Positions 47,372 through 59,206 of a stretch of DNA of 64,000 bases are shown one piece after another. Within the stretch, counting starts at the first letter, position 1. Each line of letters starts with the position of its first letter. Source of the DNA: Mytilus galloprovincialis (Eukaryota; Mollusca; Bivalvia; Mytilida; Mytilidae); NCBI RefSeq assembly GCF_965363235.1, contig NC_134840.1, forward strand, positions 57,902,793-57,966,792, written 5' to 3'. Position numbers and translations under genes: made by a program. The notes under the pieces are model-generated. The model did not search any database and had not been told where the DNA came from. It was given only the letters and a program-made list of their open reading frames with translations.

Positions 47372-50300
47372 ATGAGGAAAGGGGAAGTGGATGGTTGCTG
47401 GGGATGGATGATAGTGGCAGCCGCTGCCTTAAACAGAATAGTGATATATGGGATATCATACTCAGCTGGTGTGGTTTATGTTGTCATCCTAGAAGTTTTT
47501 AACGAAGGGAGCGGGATAACATCATGGATATCTTCTCTCATCACTGCTGTTTTATTTTTCACCTGTAAGTATTTGTGAAAACATGTCATTCCTTTTGCGC
47601 AGTTTATATCGTACATGTACATGTAGCAATCACGCATTGTTGTGTACGACCTTAAAATATTACGCATATAGTTATGTATTTATAGACATATGGATGTACA
47701 TGATGCATACTGTTTCATACTGCGAAACCGCTTCGAACGAATAAAATTTATAAAGTGCTAGTGTTTTACTTTTATATATTTTTTTCAAAATTTAAAATGG
47801 CGACATCCTTAATTTAATTTTTCGCTTGACTACATTTCATGAATCAAAACTCATCTTTGCCTGTCAATATTTTGTTTCAGTTGATAAATACGATGGAATA
47901 AGATTCGACAAGGTGAGTTAAATATAGGCTTATTTTTCATTATCTTGGCTTATATCCTCTCAAAGAAAAAGGTATACAACGATAATTCATTTCTTTTTGT
48001 CTAATAATGAACTAAACATTTGTTTTGATTATTCATGAAAAGTATGGTTTGTCTGTTTAAAAATAATAAATATTCATAAGACGTATGTATCTAAATAGTC
48101 ATAAAATTACCCATACTATAATTATAACTAAGTCTTGAAAACCATTACAGATAGAGTTTTCAAGGTACTTGTATTTATTAATAACTTTTCAATTTTCCAT
48201 TTCTATATGATACTACAATGTTTAATGAGCTATAAAAAGGTCAATTTCGTTTCGTCTAAACATAATTATGAATCATTTTTTGATATAATCATTATCTAAA
48301 ATATGTATAACTATGGGTGTGTTTGGATATACGCCTGAGGCATCCTATGGTTACCCATAGGTACCTATGGTTTGATATTTTGTGCATAAAATATCAAACA
48401 ATAGGTACCTATGGGTAACTATAGGCCGCCTCAGGCGTATATCCAAACACCCCCTATGTGGGGTCATCACACTTTGTTGAATTTAAATTCTTTCATCGAA
48501 ATTAAACGAAAGAACAACTACATAATTTTATATCTACCAAGTGTTTCGTCACAGAATTCCCGTTAAACTTAAAATAAATTGTATCACTTAAACCGCTAGG
48601 TCCGTTTTAACCTTACACTTAAAACAGTTTCCCTTTTGGTGCACTTGTATCTGAGTCGAGTTCACACCATTTACTTTTTTTCCCCCGTGAACATTGTGTT
48701 GCTTCAATTTAATTTTGCTATGAAGATTATTTTGATCAGGGTTTTTTTCCTTTAGACATAACGATGTCTGTTCTTTGGTTACATGTAGTATTATAAGAAA
48801 GTTTTTTAAAATTCTCCTTTGGTATAGTAATTTTTTTCTTAATTTAACCAGAGACATAATAATAATTCTTTCTTTTTTAATAATTTGCATTTTCTTGCAG
48901 TTAAATATTTTAAAACAATGATTTCTACTTTATATCTAACGATAATAGCAATTTAGAATTCTACCTTAATTTGCCAGAGTTAAGTTAAAGATATACGATA
49001 GAAAATAGTCTGTCTTACAAGCAGTTTATAAATTTCATTTCAGTTTGGGTCGCGCTTCTTCCATGACTTTTTGACAGTGTATTCATCAAGAGTTATATGT
49101 TAGCTAATGTATTTTAGTTTTCCACTTTCAGCAATTCATCACCTGAAGATAACTCTTGCTTACGCGCATATCGTAACATTGTAGCGGTGTGTTCGACAGT
49201 AAATATTACTTGTTCTTTTGTAAAACAGTCGATTTTTGAACTGAAAGCTGTAGAAGAAGAAAAAGCGAGATAGCTGGTTGGATCATAAATGATGGTTAAA
49301 TTTTTACAAAATGGCAATGCGAAGATGTTCTATAATGTAACAGAATCCTATGTTAGTATATTTCCTTTCAGGTCCATTGTCTGGATACTTGATTGAAAGA
49401 TTTGGTGAACGGAAGGTTGCCATTGCCGGAAGTCTGATTGCAGGTATCGGCATGACGTCATCAGCTTTTGTCAATTCCGTTCCAGCACTTCTTCTGACTT
49501 ACGGCATAATTTCAGGTAAAAACATATTTGGGACATCAGAAGTGAACAAAATACACTTTTTAATTACTGACGTATTACATGTAAATAATACCTGTTACCC
49601 TTACAAAATTTATGCAAACTTGTTCCTTCTATATATAATTATATTTACAGTGAGGTATATGCACATTACTTGGTTATCTACACAGATATATTTGAACATA
49701 TTTTTAGCAATACCGTAAATGTTATGCATAATACTATGTGATAAATCTTGTATTTCATTTTACTTCCAAGACAGACATCTACATCCTTTTTCTGTGTCAA
49801 AAGATAATATTCATCGAAGTATAATAGTTGTTATATTTTCTAGCGATTTAAGAAATATCATAATGCTGTACCTTGTAAACTTTGAATACTGTAGTTGTTT
49901 GCACAGGTAGTGTTGCCTAATGCTCTTAAAACATAATTAAACAGTAACTCGGGCTTTTGGCCAATCAATTTCATGTACACTGGATCTCATAATATATGTG
50001 TTGAGGATATTGAAATATGTTTACAGGCATAGGATGCGGAATAGCGTTTATGCCAGGAAGTGTAGCAGTGGCTAAATACTTTAAAAAACATCGAAACCTA
50101 GCAATGGCGATAGCTTCCGCAGGAGGCGGAGTAGGTAGTTTTGCATTCCCACCGATTATTGAAATGTTAAATGAATATTACACATGGCGTGGTATGTTTT
50201 TGATTCTTGGTGGTGTAACACTCAATATATGTGTATTTGGATCATTAATGCGGCCTTTAAGACATGATATCAGCCCAGAACAAAAGTCCCAAGAGAGTGG

Positions 50301-52081
50301 GTATTCATCGGACAAATCAGAATATAGTAAGTTACAAAAGAGCAATGTTAGCAAGAATCTCAAGACAGTACCTTTGAATGGAGAAAGTGAAAACTTCGAA
50401 CGAGTTGGATTTCTTGACAAACATTTTTATCTGAAAATTCCATCGTTTTACATCCTCATAATCAATAATTTTATGTATCAGTTTGGTGCATCGATTATCC
50501 TAGGTCACCTTCAAGCTTATGCAGTTTTTCAGCAAGGATTTACTAAGCCAAATGCTGCCATTTTATATACAATTTCCGGTGTTATGGTTCTTGTTTTCAA
50601 ACTTTTACATGGTGTTTTTGCAAATATGAGCCATGTTAAATTATTTAGACCAATTTATCAATATATATTCTTCTATGCATTAGGTGGTATAGCAACAATT
50701 TGTTTGATTATAAATTCCCGCTACGGAGTATACTTTTATAGTGCAGTATTTGGAATGAGTTATGCAGCATGTGGAGGCTCCCTTATCCCAGCTTTAATCA
50801 TTGACATTTCTGGTGTAGAAACATTTGGTGTTACATATGGAATTGTGCTTCTCGGTTTAGCATTTGGACAATTAACTGGTGCTCCTGTAGCAGGTAAGTC
50901 TTGTTTCTGAATGCACTTTAATTAATTTGAGAAAAATGTTTTGTAGGCGTGTCGAAAAGGGACGGAAGATACCAGAGGGACAAACTCATAGATTGAAAAT
51001 AAACTGACAACGCCATGGCTAAAAATAAAAAGAAAAACAGACAAATAATAGTACAGAAGACCCAACATAGAAAATTAAAGACTAAACAACACGAACCCCA
51101 CAAAACACTGGGGGTGATCTAAGGTGCTCTGGAAGGGTAAGCAGACCCTGCTCCGCATGTGTATATTTCGTCTCCTTCTGTTGGCATTCATTGTTCTCAT
51201 TACAAAAAGGGTACTTGTATAAACTACTTAAGCATACATGACGCGTCGTTAAACAGTTCAGAAGCGTAGACTTACACGTCATATACATGAACAAAAGCAC
51301 GTTAAAAGTAGCAGAGAAAATGACAACATTCGAAGTTTACATAGCCTTTCAATCAATATCAAACGGGGCTATATTATATCATCTTATATAAGTATTACCG
51401 AATAAAAACTACTATTCGAACAAAACTGTGAACATATAAATAACACGCTCTTTATAAAGATGCTGTTTCCGGAGCGTTTACAAATATATTATACCGTTTG
51501 GAAGAATACAACTAGTTGAAACAAGCTTAAAGACTTTTGTTTTTGTTTTAATATTTAATGAACTAATTGTTGCAGGTTTGTTATATGAACACCAGAAAAC
51601 ATATGATACTGCCTTCATCCTTGCTGGATCCATGATGATAGCAAGTGCTTTAATAATGATTTATCCTCTGAAAACTGATCTTAACCCTTCAAAACTAAAT
51701 AAACAAATTAAAAATAACATAGAAATACATATTGAAGAAATTGATTCAATAAACGATGAGGTGCTTACCGTTTTTGATCCAATATCAATGTCCGTCGTTA
51801 AGGGAAGCAGAACAAGTCTTCATAGTGGAAACATCGACAATTTACACAGTGCAGGGAACTTTTATCACAGTTCTTATGGTTTACATCGAATCAATCGACT
51901 AAGTGACAGTTTGGAAACTATAGAAGTTGGACCAAGATCATCAAGTTTTAGTGTTCATAGGCATATAGCTCGTCCACACAGTGGAAATACACAACAACCA
52001 AGTAGACTTCTGAATGCATTAAGACAGGAAGGTCAACCCCACTACCATCCAATACTTTCACCACTTGCAATAGAGCGATAA
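47372..52081 (+). CDS. SLC16 family monocarboxylate transporter-like protein (four coding exons, copy A)
   Basis: Exons: 47,372-47,564, 49,372-49,515, 50,027-50,893 and 51,576-52,081; all introns are GT/AG and phase 1, giving 569 residues. Exon 1 carries the SLC16 TM1 signature as EVDGCWGWMIVAA. Later: SGYLIERFGERKVAIAG (TM2-3 loop, MFS-type), GIAFMPGSVAVAKYFKKHRN, AMAIASAGGGVGSFAFPPII (TM5), YYTWRGMFLILGG (TM6), a long serine-rich loop (DISPEQ...NFERVG), a second six-helix half (FYILIINNFMYQFGAS onward), and TM12 plus a long Ser/His-rich cytoplasmic tail in exon 4. Family members move monocarboxylates, amino acids or hormones across the plasma membrane, some with H+; the substrate here is unknown. 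ATG chosen because it precedes the signature by five residues; an acceptor-like AG sits just upstream. Exons 3-4 are duplicated downstream. Confidence 0.85.
47881..47912 (+). other. Candidate 32-nt frame-shifting cassette exon in SLC16 intron 1
   Basis: 'tgtttcag' acceptor, 32 nt, then 'gtgagt' donor. Joined to exon 1 it reads through as FDKYDGIRFDK with no stop, but because 32 is not a multiple of three, exon 2 would then hit TGA after six codons. It could be a poison exon or a chance splice-site pair. Confidence 0.3.
48318..48457. repeat. Fold-back MITE in SLC16 intron 1
   Basis: A near-complete hairpin: 'gtgtttggatatacgcctga' to 'tttgatatttt', loop 'gtgcat', then the inverse back to 'caggcgtatatccaaacac'. 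Arms are about 65 nt with few mismatches. Confidence 0.85.
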
Positions 52082-53018
52082 TTTAGATGCTTATAAAAAT
52101 TTTGTTATGGAAAAACGACCAATAGTTAAACTATCAGTATTATGTGAAATTCGATTATATATGATAATAAGTTAGAAAATCTCATAATAGGTATTTTCTT
52201 TAAATATTTAACATGGCGGTCTACTTTTTTAACGAATTAAATCTTTCATAATGGATGGTTTTACATACATGAAGGTTAAAATGATCTACAAAAGGAACTT
52301 GTATTTCATATAGGTCACGAAACTTAATCTGATAAAAATAATTTGTTATTGTTTGTGTGTATGTACGAAGATTGCTTCATGAACGGAGCACCCCTATAAC
52401 CTAATGATTACCAGAAAAATAGTTTACAATTACGGGCGTATGATATAGAAAAGTGAATTCCGCGCATTTTGAATGGTCATCATGAGCAACGTTGCGTTAA
52501 ATGTGTTAATTGCTCTTGCGACTGTGCCAATAAGGCCAGAGAAAAGTCTTGATTGATTGGAAAAGTTCCCGGCGCTTGTAAACTTGCATCTATAGGTAAA
52601 ATATAAAATGGTTGCATATTCGGATACAAACTGTATATGAAGATAAAAACATCTTACAGTGTTAAAAGATGCAAATAATGTGAAACATATTAAGGTTGTT
52701 TTTTTAAAGCCACGATTATTTTTCGAATAGTTTTATTTTTCAATATTGATAATTTATAAACATACAAACTTAATTTGTTATAAGAACTTACATTACAAGA
52801 GTACGTTAAAGTACTGTAACACGTCTTTTTGTGATTTTTATGCCCCACCATAGACGAAGGGAACATACACCTATGTTGTTGAAAAAGAGAAGAAAGTAGC
52901 AAACAAAACTACATCCAATACATCCATCGAATCATTTGAAAAAAGTAAAATCACCAAAATACTGAACTCCGAGGAAAATTCATCAAAGAAAGTCCCTGAT
53001 CAAATGTCAATATAAAAA
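49744..53018 (+). repeat. SLC16 tandem duplication, copy A (3,275 bp)
   Basis: Corresponds base for base (offset 9,463) to 59,207-62,481. It spans part of intron 2, exon 3, intron 3, exon 4 and about 930 bp of 3' sequence. I saw two substitutions (50,684-50,685 region: GGT codon versus TGT in copy B; and one in the 3' flank near 52,783). It ends inside a dispersed repeat at 53,018, where the ribozyme array begins with a 3-bp AAA overlap. Confidence 0.9.
50945..51155. repeat. Dispersed repeat in SLC16 intron 3
   Basis: Same family as 32,765-33,010 ('gacggaagataccagaggga', 'aacaacacgaaccccac', 'ggaagggtaagcagaccctg'). Short minus-strand frames here are accidents of the repeat. Confidence 0.75.
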
Positions 53019-53050
53019 TAGTTATCAAAAGTACCAGGATTATAATTTTA

Positions 53051-53097
53051 TACGCCAGACGCGCGTTTCGTCTACATAAGACTCATCAGTGACGCTC
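53051..53097 (-). ncRNA. Type I hammerhead ribozyme (first of 18 in the array)
   Basis: Minus strand: GAGCGTCA-CTGATGA-GTCT-TATGT-AGAC-GAAA-CGCGCG-TC-TGGCGTA. Stem I is GCGTCA with TGGCGT (6 pairs, two G-U). Stem II is GTCT/AGAC capped by TATGT. Stem III is two pairs (A-U, C-G) with a GCGC loop. The core CUGAUGA/GAAA is perfect, and cleavage is expected after GTC, between 53,058 and 53,057. ACGCGCGT is self-complementary, as in ribozymes of Penelope-like elements and retrozymes that can pair as dimers. Copies recur every 356 bp to 59,103-59,149, 18 in total. The one at 57,002-ish carries a change in stem I (gaagctc for gacgctc). Confidence 0.92.
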
Positions 53098-53287
53098 ATA
53101 TCAAAATAGTTAAAAAAGCCAAATAAATACAAAGTTGAAGAGCATTGAGGACCTAAAATTCCAAAAAGTTGTGCCAAATACGGCTAAGGTAATCTACTCC
53201 TGGGGTAAGAAAATCCTTAGTTTTTCGAAAAATTCAATGTTTTTTAAACAGAAAATTTATAAAAATGACCATATAATTGATATTCAT

Positions 53288-53348
53288 GTCAACACCGAAG
53301 TGCTGACTACTGGGCTGGTGAAACCCTCGGGGACGAAACGTCCACCAG
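53288..53348 (-). ncRNA. Second structured module of the retrozyme unit
   Basis: Minus strand, 5' to 3': helix CTGGTG (53,348-53,343) / CACCAG (53,320-53,315) enclosing hairpin GACG-TTT-CGTC, followed by hairpin GTCAGCAC-TTCG-GTGTTGAC (53,307-53,288), eight pairs with one G-U and a cUUCGg tetraloop. In the diverged copy at 63,077-63,137 the pairs are kept by a compensatory change (GACG/CGTC to GACA/TGTC) and by C-to-U changes that give G-U wobbles only on this strand. Repeats with every array unit. Function unknown. Confidence 0.75.
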
Positions 53349-56300
53349 CAGTGGCATCGACCCAGTGGTGTAAATAATTATCAAAAGTACCAGGATTATA
53401 ATTTTATACGCCAGACGCGCGTTTCGTCTACATAAGACTCATCAGTGACGCTCATATCAAAATAGTTAAAAAAGCCAAATAAATACAAAGTTGAAGAGCA
53501 TTGAGGACCTAAAATTCCAAAAAGTTGTGCCAAATACGGCTAAGGTAATCTACTCCTGGGGTAAGAAAATCCTTAGTTTTTCGAAAAATTCAATGTTTTT
53601 TAAACAGAAAATTTATAAAAATGACCATATAATTGATATTCATGTCAACACCGAAGTGCTGACTACTGGGCTGGTGAAACCCTCGGGGACGAAACGTCCA
53701 CCAGCAGTGGCATCGACCCAGTGGTGTAAATAGTTATCAAAAGTACCAGGATTATAATTTTATACGCCAGACGCGCGTTTCGTCTACATAAGACTCATCA
53801 GTGACGCTCATATCAAAATAGTTAAAAAAGCCAAATAAATACAAAGTTGAAGAGCATTGAGGACCTAAAATTCCAAAAAGTTGTGCCAAATACGGCTAAG
53901 GTAATCCACTCCTGGGGTAAGAAAATCCTTAGTTTTTCGAAAAATTCAATGTTTTTTAAACAGAAAATTTATAAAAATGACCATATAATTGATATTCATG
54001 TCAACACCGAAGTGCTGACTACTGGGCTGGTGAAACCCTCGGGGACGAAACGTCCACCAGCAGTGGCATCGACCCAGTGGTGTAAATAGTTATCAAAAGT
54101 ACCAGGATTATAATTTTATACGCCAGACGCGCGTTTCGTCTACATAAGACTCATCAGTGACGCTCATATCAAAATAGTTAAAAAAGCCAAATAAATACAA
54201 AGTTGAAGAGCATTGAGGACCTAAAATTCCAAAAAGTTGTGCCAAATACGGCTAAGGTAATCTACTCCTGGGGTAAGAAAATCCTTAGTTTTTCGAAAAA
54301 TTCAATGTTTTTTAAACAGAAAATTTATAAAAATGACCATATAATTGATATTCATGTCAACACCGAAGTGCTGACTACTGGGCTGGTGAAACCCTCGGGG
54401 ACGAAACGTCCACCAGCAGTGGCATCGACCCAGTGGTGTAAATAGTTATCAAAAGTACCAGGATTATAATTTTATACGCCAGACGCGCGTTTCGTCTACA
54501 TAAGACTCATCAGTGACGCTCATATCAAAATAGTTAAAAAAGCCAAATAAATACAAAGTTGAAGAGCATTGGGGACCTAAAATTCCAAAAAGTTGTGCCA
54601 AATACGGCTAAGGTAATCTACTCCTGGGGTAAGAAAATCCTTAGTTTTTCGAAAAATTCAATGTTTTTTAAACAGAAAATTTATAAAAATGACCATATAA
54701 TTGATATTCATGTCAACACCGAAGTGCTGACTACTGGGCTGGTGAAACCCTCGGGGACGAAACGTCCACCAGCAGTGGCATCGACCCAGTGGTGTAAATA
54801 GTTATCAAAAGTACCAGGATTATAATTTTATACGCCAGACGCGCGTTTCGTCTACATAAGACTCATCAGTGACGCTCATATCAAAATAGTTAAAAAAGCC
54901 AAATAAATACAAAGTTGAAGAGCATTGAGGACCTAAAATTCCAAAAAGTTGTGCCAAATACGGCTAAGGTAATCTACTCCTGGGGTAAGAAAATCCTTAG
55001 TTTTTCGAAAAATTCAATGTTTTTTAAACAGAAAATTTATAAAAATGACCATATAATTGATATTCATGTCAACACCGAAGTGCTGACTACTGGGCTGGTG
55101 AAACCCTCGGGGACGAAACGTCCACCAGCAGTGGCATCGACCCAGTGGTGTAAATAGTTATCAAAAGTACCAGGATTATAATTTTATACGCCAGACGCGC
55201 GTTTCGTCTACATAAGACTCATCAGTGACGCTCATATCAAAATAGTTAAAAAAGCCAAATAAATACAAAGTTGAAGAGCATTGAGGACCTAAAATTCCAA
55301 AAAGTTGTGCCAAATACGGCTAAGGTAATCTACTCCTGGGGTAAGAAAATCCTTAGTTTTTCGAAAAATTCAATGTTTTTTAAACAGAAAATTTATAAAA
55401 ATGACCATATAATTGATATTCATGTCAACACCGAAGTGCTGACTACTGGGCTGGTGAAACCCTCGGGGACGAAACGTCCACCAGCAGTGGCATCGACCCA
55501 GTGGTGTAAATAGTTATCAAAAGTACCAGGATTATAATTTTATACGCCAGACGCGCGTTTCGTCTACATAAGACTCATCAGTGACGCTCATATCAAAATA
55601 GTTAAAAAAGCCAAATAAATACAAAGTTGAAGAGCATTGAGGACCTAAAATTCCAAAAAGTTGTGCCAAATACGGCTAAGGTAATCTACTCCTGGGGTAA
55701 GAAAATCCTTAGTTTTTCGAAAAATTCAATGTTTTTTAAACAGAAAATTTATAAAAATGACCATATAATTGATATTCATGTCAACACCGAAGTGCTGACT
55801 ACTGGGCTGGTGAAACCCTCGGGGACGAAACGTCCACCAGCAGTGGCATCGACCCAGTGGTGTAAATAGTTATCAAAAGTACCAGGATTATAATTTTATA
55901 CGCCAGACGCGCGTTTCGTCTACATAAGACTCATCAGTGACGCTCATATCAAAATAGTTAAAAAAGCCAAATAAATACAAAGTTGAAGAGCATTGAGGAC
56001 CTAAAATTCCAAAAAGTTGTGCCAAATACGGCTAAGGTAATCTACTCCTGGGGTAAGAAAATCCTTAGTTTTTCGAAAAATTCAATGTTTTTTAAACAGA
56101 AAATTTATAAAAATGACCATATAATTGATATTCATGTCAACACCGAAGTGCTGACTACTGGGCTGGTGAAACCCTCGGGGACGAAACGTCCACCAGCAGT
56201 GGCATCGACCCAGTGGTGTAAATAGTTATCAAAAGTACCAGGATTATAATTTTATACGCCAGACGCGCGTTTCGTCTACATAAGACTCATCAGTGACGCT

Positions 56301-59206
56301 CATATCAAAATAGTTAAAAAAGCCAAATAAATACAAAGTTGAAGAGCATTGAGGACCTAAAATTCCAAAAAGTTGTGCCAAATACGGCTAAGGTAATCTA
56401 CTCCTGGGGTAAGAAAATCCTTAGTTTTTCGAAAAATTCAATGTTTTTTAAACAGAAAATTTATAAAAATGACCATATAATTGATATTCATGTCAACACC
56501 GAAGTGCTGACTACTGGGCTGGTGAAACCCTCGGGGACGAAACGTCCACCAGCAGTGGCATCGACCCAGTGGTGTAAATAATTATCAAAAGTACCAGGAT
56601 TATAATTTTATACGCCAGACGCGCGTTTCGTCTACATAAGACTCATCAGTGACGCTCATATCAAAATAGTTAAAAAAGCCAAATAAATACAAAGTTGAAG
56701 AGCATTGAGGACCTAAAATTCCAAAAAGTTGTGCCAAATACGGCTAAGGTAATCTACTCCTGGGGTAAGAAAATCCTTAGTTTTTCGAAAAATTCAATGT
56801 TTTTTAAACAGAAAATTTATAAAAATGACCATATAATTGATATTCATGTCAACACCGAAGTGCTGACTACTGGGCTGGTGAAACCCTCGGGGACGAAACG
56901 TCCACCAGCAGTGGCATCGACCCAGTGGTGTAAATAGTTATCAAAAGTACCAGGATTATAATTTTATACGCCAGACGCGCGTTTCGTCTACATAAGACTC
57001 ATCAGTGAAGCTCATATCAAAATAGTTAAAAAAGCCAAATAAATACAAAGTTGAAGAGCATTGAGGACCTAAAATTCCAAAAAGTTGTGCCAAATACGGC
57101 TAAGGTAATCTACTCCTGGGGTAAGAAAATCCTTAGTTTTTCGAAAAATTCAATGTTTTTTAAACAGAAAATTTATAAAAATGACCATATAATTGATATT
57201 CAAGTCAACACCGAAGTGCTGACTACTGGGCTGGTGAAACCCTCGGGGACGAAACGTCCACCAGCAGTGGCATCGACCCAGTGGTGTAAATAGTTATCAA
57301 AAGTACCAGGATTATAATTTTATACGCCAGACGCGCGTTTCGTCTACATAAGACTCATCAGTGACGCTCATATCAAAATAGTTAAAAAAGCCAAATAAAT
57401 ACAAAGTTGAAGAGCATTGAGGACCTAAAATTCCAAAAAGTTGTGCCAAATACGGCTAAGGTAATCTACTCCTGGGGTAAGAAAATCCTTAGTTTTTCGA
57501 AAAATTCAATGTTTTTTAAACAGAAAATTTATAAAAATGACCATATAATTGATATTCATGTCAACACCGAAGTGCTGACTACTGGGCTGGTGAAACCCTC
57601 GGGGACGAAACGTCCACCAGCAGTGGCATCGACCCAGTGGTGTAAATAGTTATCAAAAGTACCAGGATTATAATTTTATACGCCAGACGCGCGTTTCGTC
57701 TACATAAGACTCATCAGTGACGCTCATATCAAAATAGTTAAAAAAGCCAAATAAATACAAAGTTGAAGAGCATTGAGGACCTAAAATTCCAAAAAGTTGT
57801 GCCAAATACGGCTAAGGTAATCTACTCCTGGGGTAAGAAAATCCTTAGTTTTTCGAAAAATTCAATGTTTTTTAAACAGAAAATTTATAAAAATGACCAT
57901 ATAATTGATATTCATGTCAACACCGAAGTGCTGACTACTGGGCTGGTGAAACCCTCGGGGACGAAACGTCCACCAGCAGTGGCATCGACCCAGTGGTGTA
58001 AATAGTTATCAAAAGTACCAGGATTATAATTTTATACGCCAGACGCGCGTTTCGTCTACATAAGACTCATCAGTGACGCTCATATCAAAATAGTTAAAAA
58101 AGCCAAATAAATACAAAGTTGAAGAGCATTGAGGACCTAAAATTCCAAAAAGTTGTGCCAAATACGGCTAAGGTAATCTACTCCTGGGGTAAGAAAATCC
58201 TTAGTTTTTCGAAAAATTCAATGTTTTTTAAACAGAAAATTTATAAAAATGACCATATAATTGATATTCATGTCAACACCGAAGTGCTGACTACTGGGCT
58301 GGTGAAACCCTCGGGGACGAAACGTCCACCAGCAGTGGCATCGACCCAGTGGTGTAAATAGTTATCAAAAGTACCAGGATTATAATTTTATACGCCAGAC
58401 GCGCGTTTCGTCTACATAAGACTCATCAGTGACGCTCATATCAAAATAGTTAAAAAAGCCAAATAAATACAAAGTTGAAGAGCATTGAGGACCTAAAATT
58501 CCAAAAAGTTGTGCCAAATACGGCTAAGGTAATCTACTCCTGGGGTAAGAAAATCCTTAGTTTTTCGAAAAATTCAATGTTTTTTAAACAGAAAATTTAT
58601 AAAAATGACCATATAATTGATATTCATGTCAACACCGAAGTGCTGACTACTGGGCTGGTGAAACCCTCGGGGACGAAACGTCCACCAGCAGTGGCATCGA
58701 CCCAGTGGTGTAAATAGTTATCAAAAGTACCAGGATTATAATTTTATACGCCAGACGCGCGTTTCGTCTACATAAGACTCATCAGTGACGCTCATATCAA
58801 AATAGTTAAAAAAGCCAAATAAATACAAAGTTGAAGAGCATTGAGGACCTAAAATTCCAAAAAGTTGTGCCAAATACGGCTAAGGTAATCTACTCCTGGG
58901 GTAAGAAAATCCTTAGTTTTTCGAAAAATTCAATGTTTTTTAAACAGAAAATTTATAAAAATGACCATATAATTGATATTCATGTCAACACCGAAGTGCT
59001 GACTACTGGGCTGGTGAAACCCTCGGGGACGAAACGTCCACCAGCAGTGGCATCGACCCAGTGGTGTAAATAGTTATCAAAAGTACCAGGATTATAATTT
59101 TATACGCCAGACGCGCGTTTCGTCTACATAAGACTCATCAGTGACGCTCATATCAAAATAGTTAAAAAAGCCAAATAAATACAAAGTTGAAGAGCATTGA
59201 GGACCT

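Noticed and set aside
52690-52902. Minus-strand 70-codon frame present in both duplicate copies as a conserved gene
   Set aside because: Conservation is explained by the recent whole-segment duplication; no family resemblance or start context.
53315-53348. A second hammerhead on the plus strand (CTGGTGA ... GACGAAACGTC)
   Set aside because: The invariant A6 is G, stem III would have no loop, and the flanks pair as a simple CTGGTG/CACCAG helix rather than as stem I. It is better explained as the structured module read backwards.
53135-59073. Seventeen identical 80-codon open frames, one per array unit, as a tandem protein family
   Set aside because: They start at TTG, not ATG, the 356-bp period shifts frame each unit so they cannot be one protein, changes do not spare codons, and the opposite strand carries the ribozyme. 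The frame is a by-product of the repeat.
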